Assembly: GCA_027365415.1 (NCBI GenBank)
Contig: DAHXNK010000014.1
Location: 1-37,561 of the forward strand
Source of the DNA: Acidobacteriaceae bacterium
GTDB lineage: Bacteria > Acidobacteriota > Terriglobia > Terriglobales > Acidobacteriaceae
Direction of reading: 5' to 3'
Length of the DNA stretch: 37,561 bases
Within the stretch, counting starts at the first letter, position 1; each line of letters opens with the position of its first letter. A program made the position numbers and the translations under genes. Under the pieces are notes generated by a model. It was given only the letters and a program-made list of their open reading frames with translations, did not search any database and had not been told where the DNA came from. Of this stretch, positions 7,127 to 16,388 are shown piece after piece.

Positions 7127-8329
7127 ATGGTGATCAGCGAGATCATCCACTTGGCACTGGACAGCTTTCGCGCCAACAAAGTTCGCTTTGCGCTGACGGC
7201 GCTGGGCATGGTGATGGGGTCGGCTTCCGTGATTCTGGTAGTCACCATCGGGCTGACGGGCAAGCAATATGCCATCAACCTGATCCAGGGGATCGGTGCC
7301 AACATGATCGTGGCGGACTACCAGGGCGGAAGCATGGCCGCCGCCGACGGCGATCCAGATTATCTGACCAAAGACGATTTGAGCGCTGTACTCCAGCAGG
7401 TTCCCGACATCGTCGCCTCCTCGCCCATGCTGGAAATGCACGATCGGATCAGCTTTGGTGGTGGACATGTCAAAGACATCCTGATCCTTGGCGTCTCGCC
7501 GGAATATCGAGATGTGCGCAATCTTATGCTTCTGTCGGGGCGTTTTTTTGACGATCAGGATGAACTCAGCCATGCCAAAGTAGCTGTCGTTACCGAGGCG
7601 TTTGCGAAGAATATGTTTGGCAGCGATGCCGCCGCCATCAACAAGAACTTTTCCATCGACGGCATCCCTTTTACCATCATTGGCACCTTCAAGGAGCGGG
7701 TCTACACGTTCGGCATGTCGGAAGTGGCCGATCAAACAATCCTGATCCCCGACCCAGTGGCGCGCTATTTTACCGGCACGGATACGGTAAAGCAGTTGTT
7801 CTTCTCCGTGGGAGATTACAACGATATCCGAAGAACGCGCGATGCGATTGCCAAGGTGATTCAATCTCGACATCGCGCCAATTCCACCTATGACGTGAAC
7901 GAATATACGGCGCTGGTCACCACAGCCGCGCAGATCGCAGACATTCTCACCTTGGTTCTGCTGCTGGTCTCTGCCGTTACGCTGGCCGTCAGCGGCGTGG
8001 GCATTATGAACATCATGCTGGCTACGGTACGGTCGCGCATCCGCGAGATCGGGATTCGCAAAGCCGTCGGTGCCACGTACCGCGAGATTCAGTTGCAATT
8101 TCTGACCGAAGCGATTCTCATCTCGCTGAGCGGCGGATTGGTGGGAACCTTTGTTGGACTGGCGTTGCCGTTTTCCATCGGAGTATTCACGGACTATCGC
8201 ATCCCAGTTTCCTGGTGGTCGGTTGTTATTGCCTTGGGAACGGCAGTTCTGGTGGGCGTGTTGTTTGGCACGCTACCGGCCACGCGGGCCGCGCAGATGG
8301 ATCCGGTGGAAGCGTTAAAGTACGAATGA
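7127..8329 (+). CDS. ABC transporter permease, MacB/FtsX family
   Basis: This 400-residue membrane protein has the MacB layout: TM1 in LTALGMVMGSASVILVVTIG near residues 20-40, a large periplasmic core domain at about 45-270, then three C-terminal TM helices (IADILTLVLLLVSAVTLAV, ILISLSGGLVGTFVGLALP, VVIALGTAVLVGVLFGTLP). The cytoplasmic VRSRIREIGIRKAVGA coupling segment and the final PATRAAQMDPVEALKYE are characteristic. The start at 7127 gives the usual short lead before the first helix. An in-frame ATG at 7058, with AAAGGG about 5 nt upstream, is a serious alternative that adds 23 residues. No ATPase or membrane-fusion partner is adjacent, so the substrate is unknown and the partner must be encoded elsewhere. 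Confidence 0.88.
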   Translation: MVISEIIHLALDSFRANKVRFALTALGMVMGSASVILVVTIGLTGKQYAINLIQGIGANMIVADYQGGSMAAADGDPDYLTKDDLSAVLQQVPDIVASSPMLEMHDRISFGGGHVKDILILGVSPEYRDVRNLMLLSGRFFDDQDELSHAKVAVVTEAFAKNMFGSDAAAINKNFSIDGIPFTIIGTFKERVYTFGMSEVADQTILIPDPVARYFTGTDTVKQLFFSVGDYNDIRRTRDAIAKVIQSRHRANSTYDVNEYTALVTTAAQIADILTLVLLLVSAVTLAVSGVGIMNIMLATVRSRIREIGIRKAVGATYREIQLQFLTEAILISLSGGLVGTFVGLALPFSIGVFTDYRIPVSWWSVVIALGTAVLVGVLFGTLPATRAAQMDPVEALKYE

Positions 8330-8380
8330 CGGGTTCCATTGCTGGGTGTGTGCGACGCATCGACTTTCCGATGTGCCCAA

Positions 8381-9646
8381 TCAATCTCTCGACTGCATGA
8401 ATTCTGGGGCGACGGGATTTTCGTACAGGGAATAATCTCGCGTGACCACGGTGATGCCAGAGGGAGAGACAAAGTAGTTTTTCTTGTCCTCGTTGATGTC
8501 GTAGCCGATAACGGTTCCCTCTGAAATATGCACGTCGCGGTCAATAATGGCGCGACGGATGCGGCAGTGGCGGCCAATGTTGACATGGGTGAAGATGATG
8601 CTGGAGTCGATCTCAGCGTAAGAGTTAATGCGCACATCCTGTGACAGAACGCTGTTGCGCACCGTGGCACCGGAGATGATGCAGCCGCCAGAGATGACGG
8701 AGTTGATGGCCATGCCCGTGCGCCCCGGTTCGCCGAAAACGAACTTCGCGGGTGGATACTGGCGGACGCGTGTGCGCATGGGCCAGCTTTTGTCATAGAG
8801 ATTGAAGATCGGCGAGACCGAGGCCACGTCCATGTTGGCGTCATAGTAGGCATCGAGCGTGCCCACATCGCGCCAGTACAGCGCCTGCTGCTTGTTTTCA
8901 TCGACAAAATTGAAGGCCGCCATTTTGTAGTTGCCCAGCAGCGCGGGCAGAATGTTGTGGCCAAAGTCGTGTTTGGAGTTGGGGTCTTCGGCATCGCGCA
9001 TCAGAGCGGGCAACAGGACATCTGTATTGAAAACGTAAATACCCATCGAAGCATCCACCATCTCTGGACTGAACGGAGAGCGTATTTTCGTTTGCTGGGG
9101 CTTCTCCTGAAAGCCAATGATCTCGCCGTTCTTGGCGACCTCGACGACCCCAAAGCGGGAGACCTCCGATGGATCAATAGCCAGCGTGGCCAGCGTGACA
9201 TCGGCCCCGGAATCGACATGCTGCTGCATCATGCGGCCATAATTCATCTTGTAGATGTGATCGCCGGAGAGGATGAGCACGTACTTGGGCTGCTCCGCGC
9301 CGATAGAATAAATGTTCTGATAGACGGCATCGGCGGTGCCCATATACCAGTTGGCGCTGACGCGCTGCATGGGCGGAAGAATTTCGATGAACTCGCCCAG
9401 TTCCGTGGCGACAGCCGATCCCCAGCCCTCGCGGATATGCCGATTGAGCGAGAGCGCTTTGTACTGCGTCAAAATGTAGACGCGGCGCAAGCCGGAGTTG
9501 ATGCAGTTGGAGAGCGTGATGTCAATGATGCGATACTGGCCGCCAAAGGGAACGGCTGGCTTGGCTCGGTCGCGCGTCAAGGGGAAGAGGCGCTCACCCG
9601 CGCCACCAGCCAACAGAACACCTAATGTGTCTTTCATCTCCAACAT
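8381..9646 (-). CDS. glgC: Glucose-1-phosphate adenylyltransferase
   Basis: Makes ADP-glucose from ATP and glucose-1-phosphate, the committed step of bacterial glycogen synthesis. The 421-residue length is typical. The nucleotidyltransferase signature LLAGGAGERLFPLT is at about residues 11-24, followed by PAVPFGGQYRIID, the SGDHIYKMNY substrate loop, and a C-terminal left-handed beta-helix (repeats around SGATVRNSVLSQDVRINSYAEIDSS and VNIGRHCRIRRAIIDRDVHI). The start may be ATG 9646 or ATG 9637; the Shine-Dalgarno is weak for both, and GGAG is only one base from the second ATG. It converges on the ABC permease with about 50 bp between. No other glycogen gene is in the window. Confidence 0.95.
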   Translation of the reverse strand: MLEMKDTLGVLLAGGAGERLFPLTRDRAKPAVPFGGQYRIIDITLSNCINSGLRRVYILTQYKALSLNRHIREGWGSAVATELGEFIEILPPMQRVSANWYMGTADAVYQNIYSIGAEQPKYVLILSGDHIYKMNYGRMMQQHVDSGADVTLATLAIDPSEVSRFGVVEVAKNGEIIGFQEKPQQTKIRSPFSPEMVDASMGIYVFNTDVLLPALMRDAEDPNSKHDFGHNILPALLGNYKMAAFNFVDENKQQALYWRDVGTLDAYYDANMDVASVSPIFNLYDKSWPMRTRVRQYPPAKFVFGEPGRTGMAINSVISGGCIISGATVRNSVLSQDVRINSYAEIDSSIIFTHVNIGRHCRIRRAIIDRDVHISEGTVIGYDINEDKKNYFVSPSGITVVTRDYSLYENPVAPEFMQSRD

Positions 9647-9727
9647 AGCTCTGAACCATGCTCCCGATCTGAAAATTTACGGTCAGTGCAAAGATAAAGC
9701 AAAAATTCCACTGCGCGGGGACAAAGC

Positions 9728-10075
9728 CTACGTGTCGGCCTCATGTCCGCTGGGATGGATGCCATCAGGATCTGTGCCATCGGGATCCGTATCCATGCGA
9801 ATTCGCAGCGATTGCAAAAAGTGAAGATCCTGCGGGGTAAATGGCCCACTTCCCTGCCCAGACGGGCCAACGGATGGGTCAGCCTGCGTTGCCGTAGGCT
9901 CGGTGTCTGGCGAGTCCACCTCGTTGAGTCCAATGGTGGCCTCCAGCATCAGGAGGACATCAAAGCCTTCGGCGCGAATGTTGCGTACGACGCCCGCAAT
10001 ATGCTCCGAATCCGCGACCGTTTCCTGAATCGCCTCGCCCAATTGCTGAATCAGGCCGCGCAATTTGGAATTCAA
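9728..10075 (-). CDS. Conserved-looking hypothetical protein, TTG start
   Basis: A 115-residue cytoplasmic protein with no family I recognise. Residues 1-50 (SKLRGLIQQLGEAIQETVADSEHIAGVVRNIRAEGFDVLLMLEATIGL) look like two or three amphipathic helices. The rest is acidic and rich in Pro, Gly and Asp, with a duplicated DTDPDGTDPDG segment near the end, probably disordered. The TTG start at 10073-10075 is supported by GGGGAGGC about 7 nt upstream. It is divergent from the small membrane protein at 10194 and upstream of glgC on the same strand (80 bp gap). Function unknown. Confidence 0.65.
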   Translation of the reverse strand: MNSKLRGLIQQLGEAIQETVADSEHIAGVVRNIRAEGFDVLLMLEATIGLNEVDSPDTEPTATQADPSVGPSGQGSGPFTPQDLHFLQSLRIRMDTDPDGTDPDGIHPSGHEADT

Positions 10076-10193
10076 AATCCGCCTCCCCGCGACATGGAAT
10101 CTGGCCGTCGTTTTCCAGCCGCGTTTCTCCTACCTTACTGCCGTTTTCTGGCTACGGCAAATCCAAAAGCGGAGGCTGCTACACTTTTCTGTC

Positions 10194-10583
10194 ATGCGAT
10201 ATGTCACTTTGGGTCGCAAGTTGGGGCGCGGAACACGGCTGGCGGCGGACCGTCTCCGCGAGCAGGCGCGCGCGGCTGCCCAGCAGAAAGCTCCTGTATA
10301 TCTGGCGCAGAGCCGCAGCGTGGCCGCAAAAGGGAGACACGCCAGCCAGTCCTTTTGGAAGCGGCTGGCCCATGCCGGACGCACGTTGTGGCATGAGGTA
10401 ACGGGTGTCTTTTTCGCGCTCTTCGCGCTGTTTTTTGCCCAGGGAGTGTGGCGCGCCCACGCAGACTGGCATCAGGGCGCGGAGCATCGGCATTTTCTGC
10501 TGTACCTAGCGATGACGGGCCTGTTTGCCTACTTTTCGATCAGTTCGTTTGTGCGGTCGCGGCGCAAGCCCCACGGCCGGTGA
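10194..10583 (+). CDS. Small membrane protein, hypothetical
   Basis: About 129 residues with a basic, Ala/Arg-rich N-terminal half (RKLGRGTRLAADRLREQARAAAQQ) and two hydrophobic segments, GVFFALFALFFAQGVW and HFLLYLAMTGLFAYFSISSFV, ending in a basic tail. It is predicted to be an inner-membrane protein with two helices. The start at 10194 avoids overlap with the divergent gene's leader; GGAGG upstream is about 18 nt away, so the start is uncertain. Upstream in-frame codons to 10065 do not look like protein. No function can be assigned. Confidence 0.6.
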   Translation: MRYVTLGRKLGRGTRLAADRLREQARAAAQQKAPVYLAQSRSVAAKGRHASQSFWKRLAHAGRTLWHEVTGVFFALFALFFAQGVWRAHADWHQGAEHRHFLLYLAMTGLFAYFSISSFVRSRRKPHGR

Positions 10584-10662
10584 GTCCGATTCGCATCCCT
10601 GGTGAATCGTAGGAGACGGTGGTGGTATGGCTGGAAAGCTAGCGAAGTGTGGAGGAAGCGGG

Positions 10663-10992
10663 ATGAAGATGGAACAAGTCCCATCGAAGGTCATTGCATG
10701 GGAGAGTCTGCCCGTCACCGTAATGCCTGGCGCAACCGGGAGCGCACAGGTGTGGACATCACAGAGCGGGGAAGTGGCCTTGCGCAGGATTGAATTCAGT
10801 GCGGGCTATCGTGCGGATCATTGGTGCGCGAAGGGTCATCTTGCTTTGGTACTGGCGGGTTCGTTGATCATTGAGTTTCAGGACGGACGAAGTTTCGATG
10901 TAGCCGCCGGTTCCAGCTTTCAAATTGGCGATGGGGATGGACTGCACCGGGCGTATACCGATGATGGCGCAACGATTTTTAGTGTGGATTAG
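10663..10992 (+). CDS. Cupin-fold protein
   Basis: A 109-residue single-domain cupin. Motif 1 appears as DHWCAKGHLALVLAGSLIIEF and motif 2 as FDVAAGSSFQIGDGDGLHRAYTDDGATIF. The His/Asp set (D-H-W-C-x-K-G-H and the later H-R) could bind a metal. It resembles the small stand-alone cupins annotated by a D-H-C/W motif, whose substrate is unknown. ATG 10663 is preferred because GGAGGAAG lies about 7 nt upstream (10651-10658); an in-frame ATG at 10627 lacks such support. It stands alone between a hypothetical gene and the toxin-antitoxin pair. Confidence 0.82.
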   Translation: MKMEQVPSKVIAWESLPVTVMPGATGSAQVWTSQSGEVALRRIEFSAGYRADHWCAKGHLALVLAGSLIIEFQDGRSFDVAAGSSFQIGDGDGLHRAYTDDGATIFSVD

Positions 10993-11041
10993 GTTTTCCT
11001 GGAATTTGCCTTGTTCTCATGATTTCCAGTACAAATTTTCA

Positions 11042-11074
11042 TGGCAGTTTCTGCCAATATATGTCAGGATACAT
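11042..11074 (+). promoter_or_regulatory. Inverted repeats before parD, candidate autoregulatory operator
   Basis: TGGCAG-TTT-CTGCCA (11042-11056) is a perfect 6-bp inverted repeat. ATGT-CAGGAT-ACAT (11061-11074) is a second, overlapping the Shine-Dalgarno AGGA. ParD-type ribbon-helix-helix antitoxins usually repress their own promoter by binding such sites. Confidence 0.5.
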
Positions 11075-11076
11075 TT

Positions 11077-11373
11077 ATGGCGAAACCATCCATGCAGACT
11101 TCGATGAACGTCTCCCTGCCATCCACGCTGAAGAAATATGTAGAAAAGCGGGTGAAGGAGAACGGCTATTCGACTCCAAGCGAATATATGCGGGAACTCA
11201 TTCGCATTGACCAGCGCGCCAGCGAACAAAAAGATAAATTGGAGGAGTTGCTGCGCGAGGGACTAGTCGGCCCGCGCACGGAGGTTACTCCGAAGTTCTG
11301 GGATGATATTCGCAAGGATGCCCCTGCGCGTTTGGAGAGGCGCAAAACCACAGGAAGAAAACGGACAGCATGA
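11077..11373 (+). CDS. parD: ParD-type antitoxin (ribbon-helix-helix)
   Basis: A 98-residue antitoxin. The N-terminal ribbon strand MNVSLPSTLKKYVEKRVKENGYSTPSEYMRELIR is the ParD/CopG DNA-binding fold. The C-terminal part (LEELLREGLVGPRTEVTPKFWDDIR) matches the toxin-wrapping tail seen in ParD proteins. The start at 11077 is supported by AGGA about 8 nt upstream; a further ATG at 11041 falls inside the inverted repeat. The stop codon overlaps the toxin start (ATGA), giving coupled translation with antitoxin first. Confidence 0.88.
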   Translation: MAKPSMQTSMNVSLPSTLKKYVEKRVKENGYSTPSEYMRELIRIDQRASEQKDKLEELLREGLVGPRTEVTPKFWDDIRKDAPARLERRKTTGRKRTA

Positions 11374-11699
11374 CGGAGAAAGCCCGTTCGGTCATCCTTG
11401 GCCGTGCGGCAGCGACGGACATTTCTTCCATATTTCTTTATCTGGCGATGGAAGCGAGTCTCGAAGTTGCCGATGGATTTCTTCAGTCGCTTGCGACAGC
11501 ATACAAATATCCGCAAAGATTTCCAGAAAGCGAAGTAGAACTTTCCGAGTGCAGCCCGGATATTCAAAAGATGCGCCGTTGGCCTGTTCCAAGATTTGCG
11601 AATTATCTGGTGTACTACCGCATGTATGAAGGGAATGTTGATATCGTTCGCATTTTGCACGGTGCCCGTGACGTTCGCGTGTTGCTGGAGAATTTTTAA
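11370..11699 (+). CDS. parE: ParE-type toxin (RelE/ParE superfamily)
   Basis: A 109-residue toxin with the ParE pattern: an N-terminal AATDISSIFLYLAMEA helix, a central FPESEVELSECSPDIQKMRRWPVPRFANYLVYYRMYEG and the C-terminal strand VDIVRILHGARDVRVLLE. ParE proteins poison DNA gyrase; whether this member does so is inferred from the family. It overlaps parD by 4 bp and ends 74 bp upstream of the glycine cleavage operon, to which it has no evident functional link. Confidence 0.88.
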   Translation: MTEKARSVILGRAAATDISSIFLYLAMEASLEVADGFLQSLATAYKYPQRFPESEVELSECSPDIQKMRRWPVPRFANYLVYYRMYEGNVDIVRILHGARDVRVLLENF

Positions 11700-11773
11700 C
11701 TACGGTTTGACCCGGTAAAAATGGCGGTGCTACCGTTGAAGAGTTCCTCCCAGCATTCAGAAGGACTCTTTCC

Positions 11774-12934
11774 GTGTCTGCGACAACGCCAGCAACTTCG
11801 ACTCATCCCATTGTTCCGCAAGAAGCCCTGCGCAAGACTGCACTGAACGTAGTCCACCGCCAGCATCGCGCCAAGATGGTGGATTTTGGCGGCTGGGATA
11901 TGCCCGTCGAATACAGTGGCCTGATTGCCGAGCATATCGCCGTGCGCACGCGGGTGGGCCTGTTCGACGTGAGCCACATGGGCGAGATTCAACTGCGCGG
12001 ACCAGAGGCGCTGGACGCGGTGCAGCTTTTCTCCATGAATGATGCCTCAAGGCTGGCCGAAGGGCAGGCGCAATACTCCGCGCTGCTGACACCGCAGGGA
12101 ACCTTCATCGACGACATTCTGGTGCATAAGCTGAGTGCCAACGATTATCTGCTGGTGGTGAACGCAGGCACCTGCGAGAAGGATTTTGCCTGGATCAAGC
12201 AGCAGAGTCAGCGCTTCCACTGCCATGCAAACGACTACAGCAGCTACTACTCGCAACTGGCGATTCAGGGGCCGCAGGCGTTGGCCGTGCTGCGCAAGCT
12301 GACCAGCGTCAATTTGGAAGCGATCAAAAACTACTGGTTTGCTTGGGGCACGGTCTGCGGCGTGGCAAATGTGCTGATCTCGCGGACAGGCTACACCGGC
12401 GAAGATGGCTTTGAGATTTACATTCCCGCTGACGAGGCGACCAGCGCGCGGGTGTGGCAGGAAGTTCTGGAAGCTGGGCGTGAGTTCGAGATTCTGCCCT
12501 GCGGGCTGGGCGCGCGCAACACCCTGCGACTGGAGGCGGCCATGCCGCTCTACGGCCATGAGATTGACGACCAGACCAATGTTCTTGAGGCAGGACTGGA
12601 GCGCTTCTGCAAATTCGACAAGCCGGATTTCATCGGCAGGCAGGCGCTGGTTGGTATTCGCGATGGTGGCGGCCCACAGCGCAAGCTGGTCGGGCTGGAG
12701 ATGATGGAGCGCGGTATTGGACGCGATGGCTATCGCGTGCTGAACGCGACGGGCCAGCCGATTGGCGCGGTCACGAGCGGCTCCCCGGCACCGTTTTTGA
12801 AGAAAAATATTGCGATGGCCTATGTGCCCGTTGCAAACAGCGCCGTGGAAACGGAGTTGGCCGTTGAGGTGCGCGGCCAGCCAGTGAAGGCAAAGGTGGT
12901 GCCGCTGCCCTTTTATCGTCGTCCGAAGAAGTAA
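11774..12934 (+). CDS. gcvT: Aminomethyltransferase, glycine cleavage T protein
   Basis: Transfers the methylene group from aminomethyl-lipoyl GcvH to tetrahydrofolate, releasing ammonia. The 386-residue length is normal with a short N-terminal extension. Family features include [25 protein letters not shown], the folate-site region around [20 protein letters not shown] and the C-terminal [12 protein letters not shown]. The start is GTG at 11774 with AGAAGGA about 8 nt upstream. First gene of gcvT-gcvH-gcvPA-gcvPB. I looked for a glycine riboswitch in the 74-bp leader and saw none. Confidence 0.96.
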   Translation: MSATTPATSTHPIVPQEALRKTALNVVHRQHRAKMVDFGGWDMPVEYSGLIAEHIAVRTRVGLFDVSHMGEIQLRGPEALDAVQLFSMNDASRLAEGQAQYSALLTPQGTFIDDILVHKLSANDYLLVVNAGTCEKDFAWIKQQSQRFHCHANDYSSYYSQLAIQGPQALAVLRKLTSVNLEAIKNYWFAWGTVCGVANVLISRTGYTGEDGFEIYIPADEATSARVWQEVLEAGREFEILPCGLGARNTLRLEAAMPLYGHEIDDQTNVLEAGLERFCKFDKPDFIGRQALVGIRDGGGPQRKLVGLEMMERGIGRDGYRVLNATGQPIGAVTSGSPAPFLKKNIAMAYVPVANSAVETELAVEVRGQPVKAKVVPLPFYRRPKK

Positions 12935-13012
12935 TCCAAATACGTCCACGTTTTCCACTGGCAAGGGGGAGCTTACGCAACCCCGACATACAATAGAAAG
13001 AGAGCGCACAAC

Positions 13013-13414
13013 ATGGCCTATCCCACCCGGTACCGCTATACCCGCGAACATGAATGGATTCAGATTGACGGCCCAATCGGCAGACAGATTGGCACGATCG
13101 GCATCACAGACTACGCCCAGAACTCGCTCGGCGACATTGTGTTTGTCGATGCGCCCAAAGTTGGCGCATCGGTAGAGGCTGGCAAGACCTTTGGCAGCGT
13201 GGAGTCGGTGAAGGCGGTCTCGGATTTGTTTTCTCCGGTGAGCGGCACGGTGACGGCGGTGAATGAAGCACTGAACAGCGCGCCAGAAACCATCAACACT
13301 GCCGCGCATGAGAGCTGGATTATCAAAGTGCAGTTGGCTAAACCTGGAGAGGTAGACGCGCTGCTCTCTGCCGCCGATTACGAAAAATTTATTTCTGAAG
13401 AGACCGCGCACTAA
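13013..13414 (+). CDS. gcvH: Glycine cleavage system H protein
   Basis: A 133-residue lipoyl carrier shuttling intermediates between the P, T and L proteins. The lipoylated lysine is K67 in [18 protein letters not shown]. The YTREHEWIQ start and the [12 protein letters not shown] strand are typical. It lies 78 bp after gcvT and 34 bp before gcvPA. The Shine-Dalgarno (AAGAGAG) is modest. The L protein (dihydrolipoyl dehydrogenase) is not in the window. Confidence 0.97.
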   Translation: MAYPTRYRYTREHEWIQIDGPIGRQIGTIGITDYAQNSLGDIVFVDAPKVGASVEAGKTFGSVESVKAVSDLFSPVSGTVTAVNEALNSAPETINTAAHESWIIKVQLAKPGEVDALLSAADYEKFISEETAH

Positions 13415-13448
13415 CGTTCATTCCCAAAAGATTGGCATTCCATTTACG

Positions 13449-14807
13449 ATGCGCTATTTGCCCAAATCTCCCGCTGACCGAGCCGCCATGTTGCAGGCGA
13501 TCGGACTTGGCTCGATTGATGAATTATTTTCGACGATTCCCGCTGAGTATCGCCTCGAACACGATCTGAAGATTCCGTGCGCGATGAGCGAGCAGGAAAT
13601 CCTTGCCCACTTCCACGCCGCCGCCGATCGAAACGCCAATGGTTATGCCAGCTTTCTTGGCGCGGGTGTCTATCGACACTATCGCCCCGTGGTGATTGAT
13701 GCGATGGTGCAGCGCGGCGAGTTTCTCACCAGCTATACACCGTATCAGGCAGAAATTACGCAGGGCACGTTGCAGGCGATCTTCGAGTTCCAGACGATGA
13801 TCTGCGAGCTGACCGGCATGGATATCGCGAATGCGTCGATGTATGACGGCTCGACCGGCGCGGCTGAGGCCATGATGATGGCCGTGCGCGTGACCGGACG
13901 CGATCATGTATTGGTGGCGAAGACGGTGCACCCAGAGTATCGCGAGGTGATGGCCACCTACGCGCAGCATCAGGGGCTGACGAAACAAGTCGTGGGCTAT
14001 GGCGAAGATGGCCGCATCGACCGCCAGAAACTTGAAGCTGCCATCACCGAGCAGACGGCGTGTGTGCTGATCCAATTGCCGAATTTTTTCGGAACCATCG
14101 AAGATGTGGAAGCCATCGCCGCGCTGGCCCACGCCAAGGGCGCGTTACTGATTGTCTCGATTGCTGAGGCGCTGTCGCTGGGCATTGTGAAGCCGCCCGT
14201 GGAAGCGGATATTGTTTCGCTGGAGGCGCAGTCCTTTGGCGTGGCTCCCAGCTTTGGCGGGCCGTACTGCGGCGTGATTGCTTGCAAGGAGAAATTCCTG
14301 CGCCAGATGCCAGGACGGCTTGCGGGCGCGACCAAAGATAAAGATGGCCGCCGCGGATTTGTGCTGACGCTTTCCACACGCGAGCAGCATATTCGTCGCG
14401 AGAAGGCGACCTCGAACATTTGCACCAATCAGGCGCTGGTAGCGCTGATGACCTGCATCTACATAACCATCTACGGCAAGCAGGGCTTAAAAGAATTGGC
14501 CGAGCAAAATCTTGCCAAGGCGCATTATGCCGCGCACGCGCTGGCCGTTGTTCCGGGCAGCAAGCTGCTGTTTACCGCTGCGCCGCGCTTCAACGAATTT
14601 GTTTTGCAATCGACAGAAACGCCCCATCAGATGCACCATCGGCTGCTGGGGCAGAAGATTATTGGCGGTGTGTCGCTGGCCAAGTGGTATCCAGAACTGG
14701 GCAACGCCACGTTGTGGTGCGCGACCGAGATGAACACGCGAGAGCAGATCGACGGAGCCGCGCGCGTGCTCGCGCAAAAAGAAATTCCGATGCTGACGCA
14801 TGTATAG
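13449..14807 (+). CDS. gcvPA: Glycine dehydrogenase (decarboxylating) subunit 1
   Basis: The N-terminal half of the glycine decarboxylase P protein, 452 residues, expressed separately as in many non-proteobacterial lineages. Typical features are the [15 protein letters not shown] beginning, [61 protein letters not shown] and [13 protein letters not shown]. It combines with GcvPB to bind PLP and decarboxylate glycine onto lipoyl GcvH. It is 34 bp downstream of gcvH and 36 bp upstream of gcvPB, consistent with one transcript. Confidence 0.96.
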   Translation: MRYLPKSPADRAAMLQAIGLGSIDELFSTIPAEYRLEHDLKIPCAMSEQEILAHFHAAADRNANGYASFLGAGVYRHYRPVVIDAMVQRGEFLTSYTPYQAEITQGTLQAIFEFQTMICELTGMDIANASMYDGSTGAAEAMMMAVRVTGRDHVLVAKTVHPEYREVMATYAQHQGLTKQVVGYGEDGRIDRQKLEAAITEQTACVLIQLPNFFGTIEDVEAIAALAHAKGALLIVSIAEALSLGIVKPPVEADIVSLEAQSFGVAPSFGGPYCGVIACKEKFLRQMPGRLAGATKDKDGRRGFVLTLSTREQHIRREKATSNICTNQALVALMTCIYITIYGKQGLKELAEQNLAKAHYAAHALAVVPGSKLLFTAAPRFNEFVLQSTETPHQMHHRLLGQKIIGGVSLAKWYPELGNATLWCATEMNTREQIDGAARVLAQKEIPMLTHV

Positions 14808-14843
14808 CGATGGCGCTGAACGATAGAGAAGAGCAGAGAAATC

Positions 14844-16388
14844 ATGACCACGGAAAATACGCCAGTATCGACGGACAGCACTCCCTTTGTGGGCAACACG
14901 CGCAAGGTCTCCCAGCACGTCAATCAGAATGAAGGGTTGATCTTTGAGAAGTCCTCGCCAGGCAAGAAGGCCTATCGGCTGGCACCGCTGGATGTACCCG
15001 AAGTAGACGCGGCAAAGCTGCTGGGGGCCGCCGTCCGCACCGACCTTGGCGCGTTGCCCGAAGTGAGCGAGATCGAGATCATCCGCCACTTCACGCGGCT
15101 TTCGACGTGGAACTATGCGATTGATCTGGGCATGTATCCGCTGGGCAGTTGCACCATGAAGTACAACCCTCGCGTGAATGAGGCCGTGGCGCGGCTGGAG
15201 GGATTGGCGGACGCGCATCCTTATCAACCCGAAGTGCTCTCCCAGGGAGCGATGCGGATTCTGCTGCAATTGCAGCAATGCCTGACGGAGATTACCGGCA
15301 TGGATGCCATCACGCTGCAACCTGCGGCGGGCGCGCATGGCGAGTTCACCGGCATTCTGCTGGCGCGCGCGTATCACGAGTCCAAGGGCAATCCGCGTAA
15401 GAAGATTTTTATTCCCGACTCGGCGCACGGCACCAATCCAGCGACGGCGGCCATCTGCGGCTATCAGGTAGAGAATCTGAAATCGAATGCTCAGGGCATG
15501 GTGGATGTAGCGCAACTGGAGAAAATGGTCTGCGACGATACCGCTGCGCTGATGCTCACGAATCCTTCGACCATCGGCGTGTTTGAGAGCGAGATTCACA
15601 AGATCGCCAACATTCTGCACGCCAAGGGCGCGCTGCTCTACATGGATGGGGCCAACATGAACGCGCTGGTGGGCAAAACGCGGCCCGGTGATTTTGGCGT
15701 GGACGTAATGCACTTGAATCTGCACAAGACATTTTCCACGCCGCATGGCGGGGGTGGGCCAGGATCGGGGCCAGTCGTCTGCAAGAAAATTCTGGAGCCG
15801 TTTCTGCCCGTGCCCGTCGTCGTAGAAAATTCCAACGGAACGCTGCATTTTGAGTACAACCGCTCGCAGAGCGTGGGCCGTGTGCGCGCCTTCTATGGCA
15901 ACTTTGGCATGTTTGTGCGCGCGCTGGCCTACATTCTTGCCAACGGCCCGGACGGCCTGCGCCAGACCACGGAAGATGCGGTGCTCAACGCCAACTACAT
16001 CCGCAAAAATCTGGAGGATGTCTACGATCTGCCCTACACCACGCCCACGCTGCATGAGGTGGTCTTTAGTGATCGGCGGCAAGCACGCAACGGCGTCAAG
16101 ACAGGGGACATCGCCAAGCGGCTCATTGATTATGGCTTCCATCCCTATACTGTGTCGTTTCCGATGATCGTGCCCGGCGCGTTGATGATTGAGCCGACGG
16201 AGAGCGAATCGAAAGAAGAGCTGGATTTGTTCATCGACGCGATGCGACAAATTGCGCGCGAGGCGGAGGAAAATCCATCGTTGATTTTGAATGCGCCACA
16301 CTCCACGCGCATCTCGCGGCTGGATGAAGTGGGCGCGGCGCGCAGGCCGGTGCTGCGGTGGAAACCCGAAGCCCTGGAGATGGCATGA
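14844..16388 (+). CDS. gcvPB: Glycine dehydrogenase (decarboxylating) subunit 2
   Basis: The 514-residue C-terminal half of the P protein. The PLP-binding lysine is K295 in MHLNLHKTFSTPHGGGGPG. Conserved MYPLGSCTMKYNPRVNE and PDSAHGTNPATAA are present. The first 30 residues form a polar extension (TTENTPVSTDSTPFVGNTRKVS) before the usual LIFEKSSPGKKAY. Last gene of the operon, followed by a hairpin terminator candidate at 16411. Confidence 0.96.
   Translation: MTTENTPVSTDSTPFVGNTRKVSQHVNQNEGLIFEKSSPGKKAYRLAPLDVPEVDAAKLLGAAVRTDLGALPEVSEIEIIRHFTRLSTWNYAIDLGMYPLGSCTMKYNPRVNEAVARLEGLADAHPYQPEVLSQGAMRILLQLQQCLTEITGMDAITLQPAAGAHGEFTGILLARAYHESKGNPRKKIFIPDSAHGTNPATAAICGYQVENLKSNAQGMVDVAQLEKMVCDDTAALMLTNPSTIGVFESEIHKIANILHAKGALLYMDGANMNALVGKTRPGDFGVDVMHLNLHKTFSTPHGGGGPGSGPVVCKKILEPFLPVPVVVENSNGTLHFEYNRSQSVGRVRAFYGNFGMFVRALAYILANGPDGLRQTTEDAVLNANYIRKNLEDVYDLPYTTPTLHEVVFSDRRQARNGVKTGDIAKRLIDYGFHPYTVSFPMIVPGALMIEPTESESKEELDLFIDAMRQIAREAEENPSLILNAPHSTRISRLDEVGAARRPVLRWKPEALEMA

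Noticed and set aside
11700-11773. Glycine riboswitch before gcvT
   Set aside because: The leader is only 74 bp and I see no tandem aptamer-like conserved core.
12047-13411. 454-codon minus-strand frame opposite gcvT and gcvH
   Set aside because: It is the antisense shadow of two well-identified genes, with composition typical of shadow frames (His/Arg/Gln-rich).
14487-16301. 604-codon minus-strand frame opposite gcvPA and gcvPB
   Set aside because: Same reason: an antisense shadow of conserved coding sequence.
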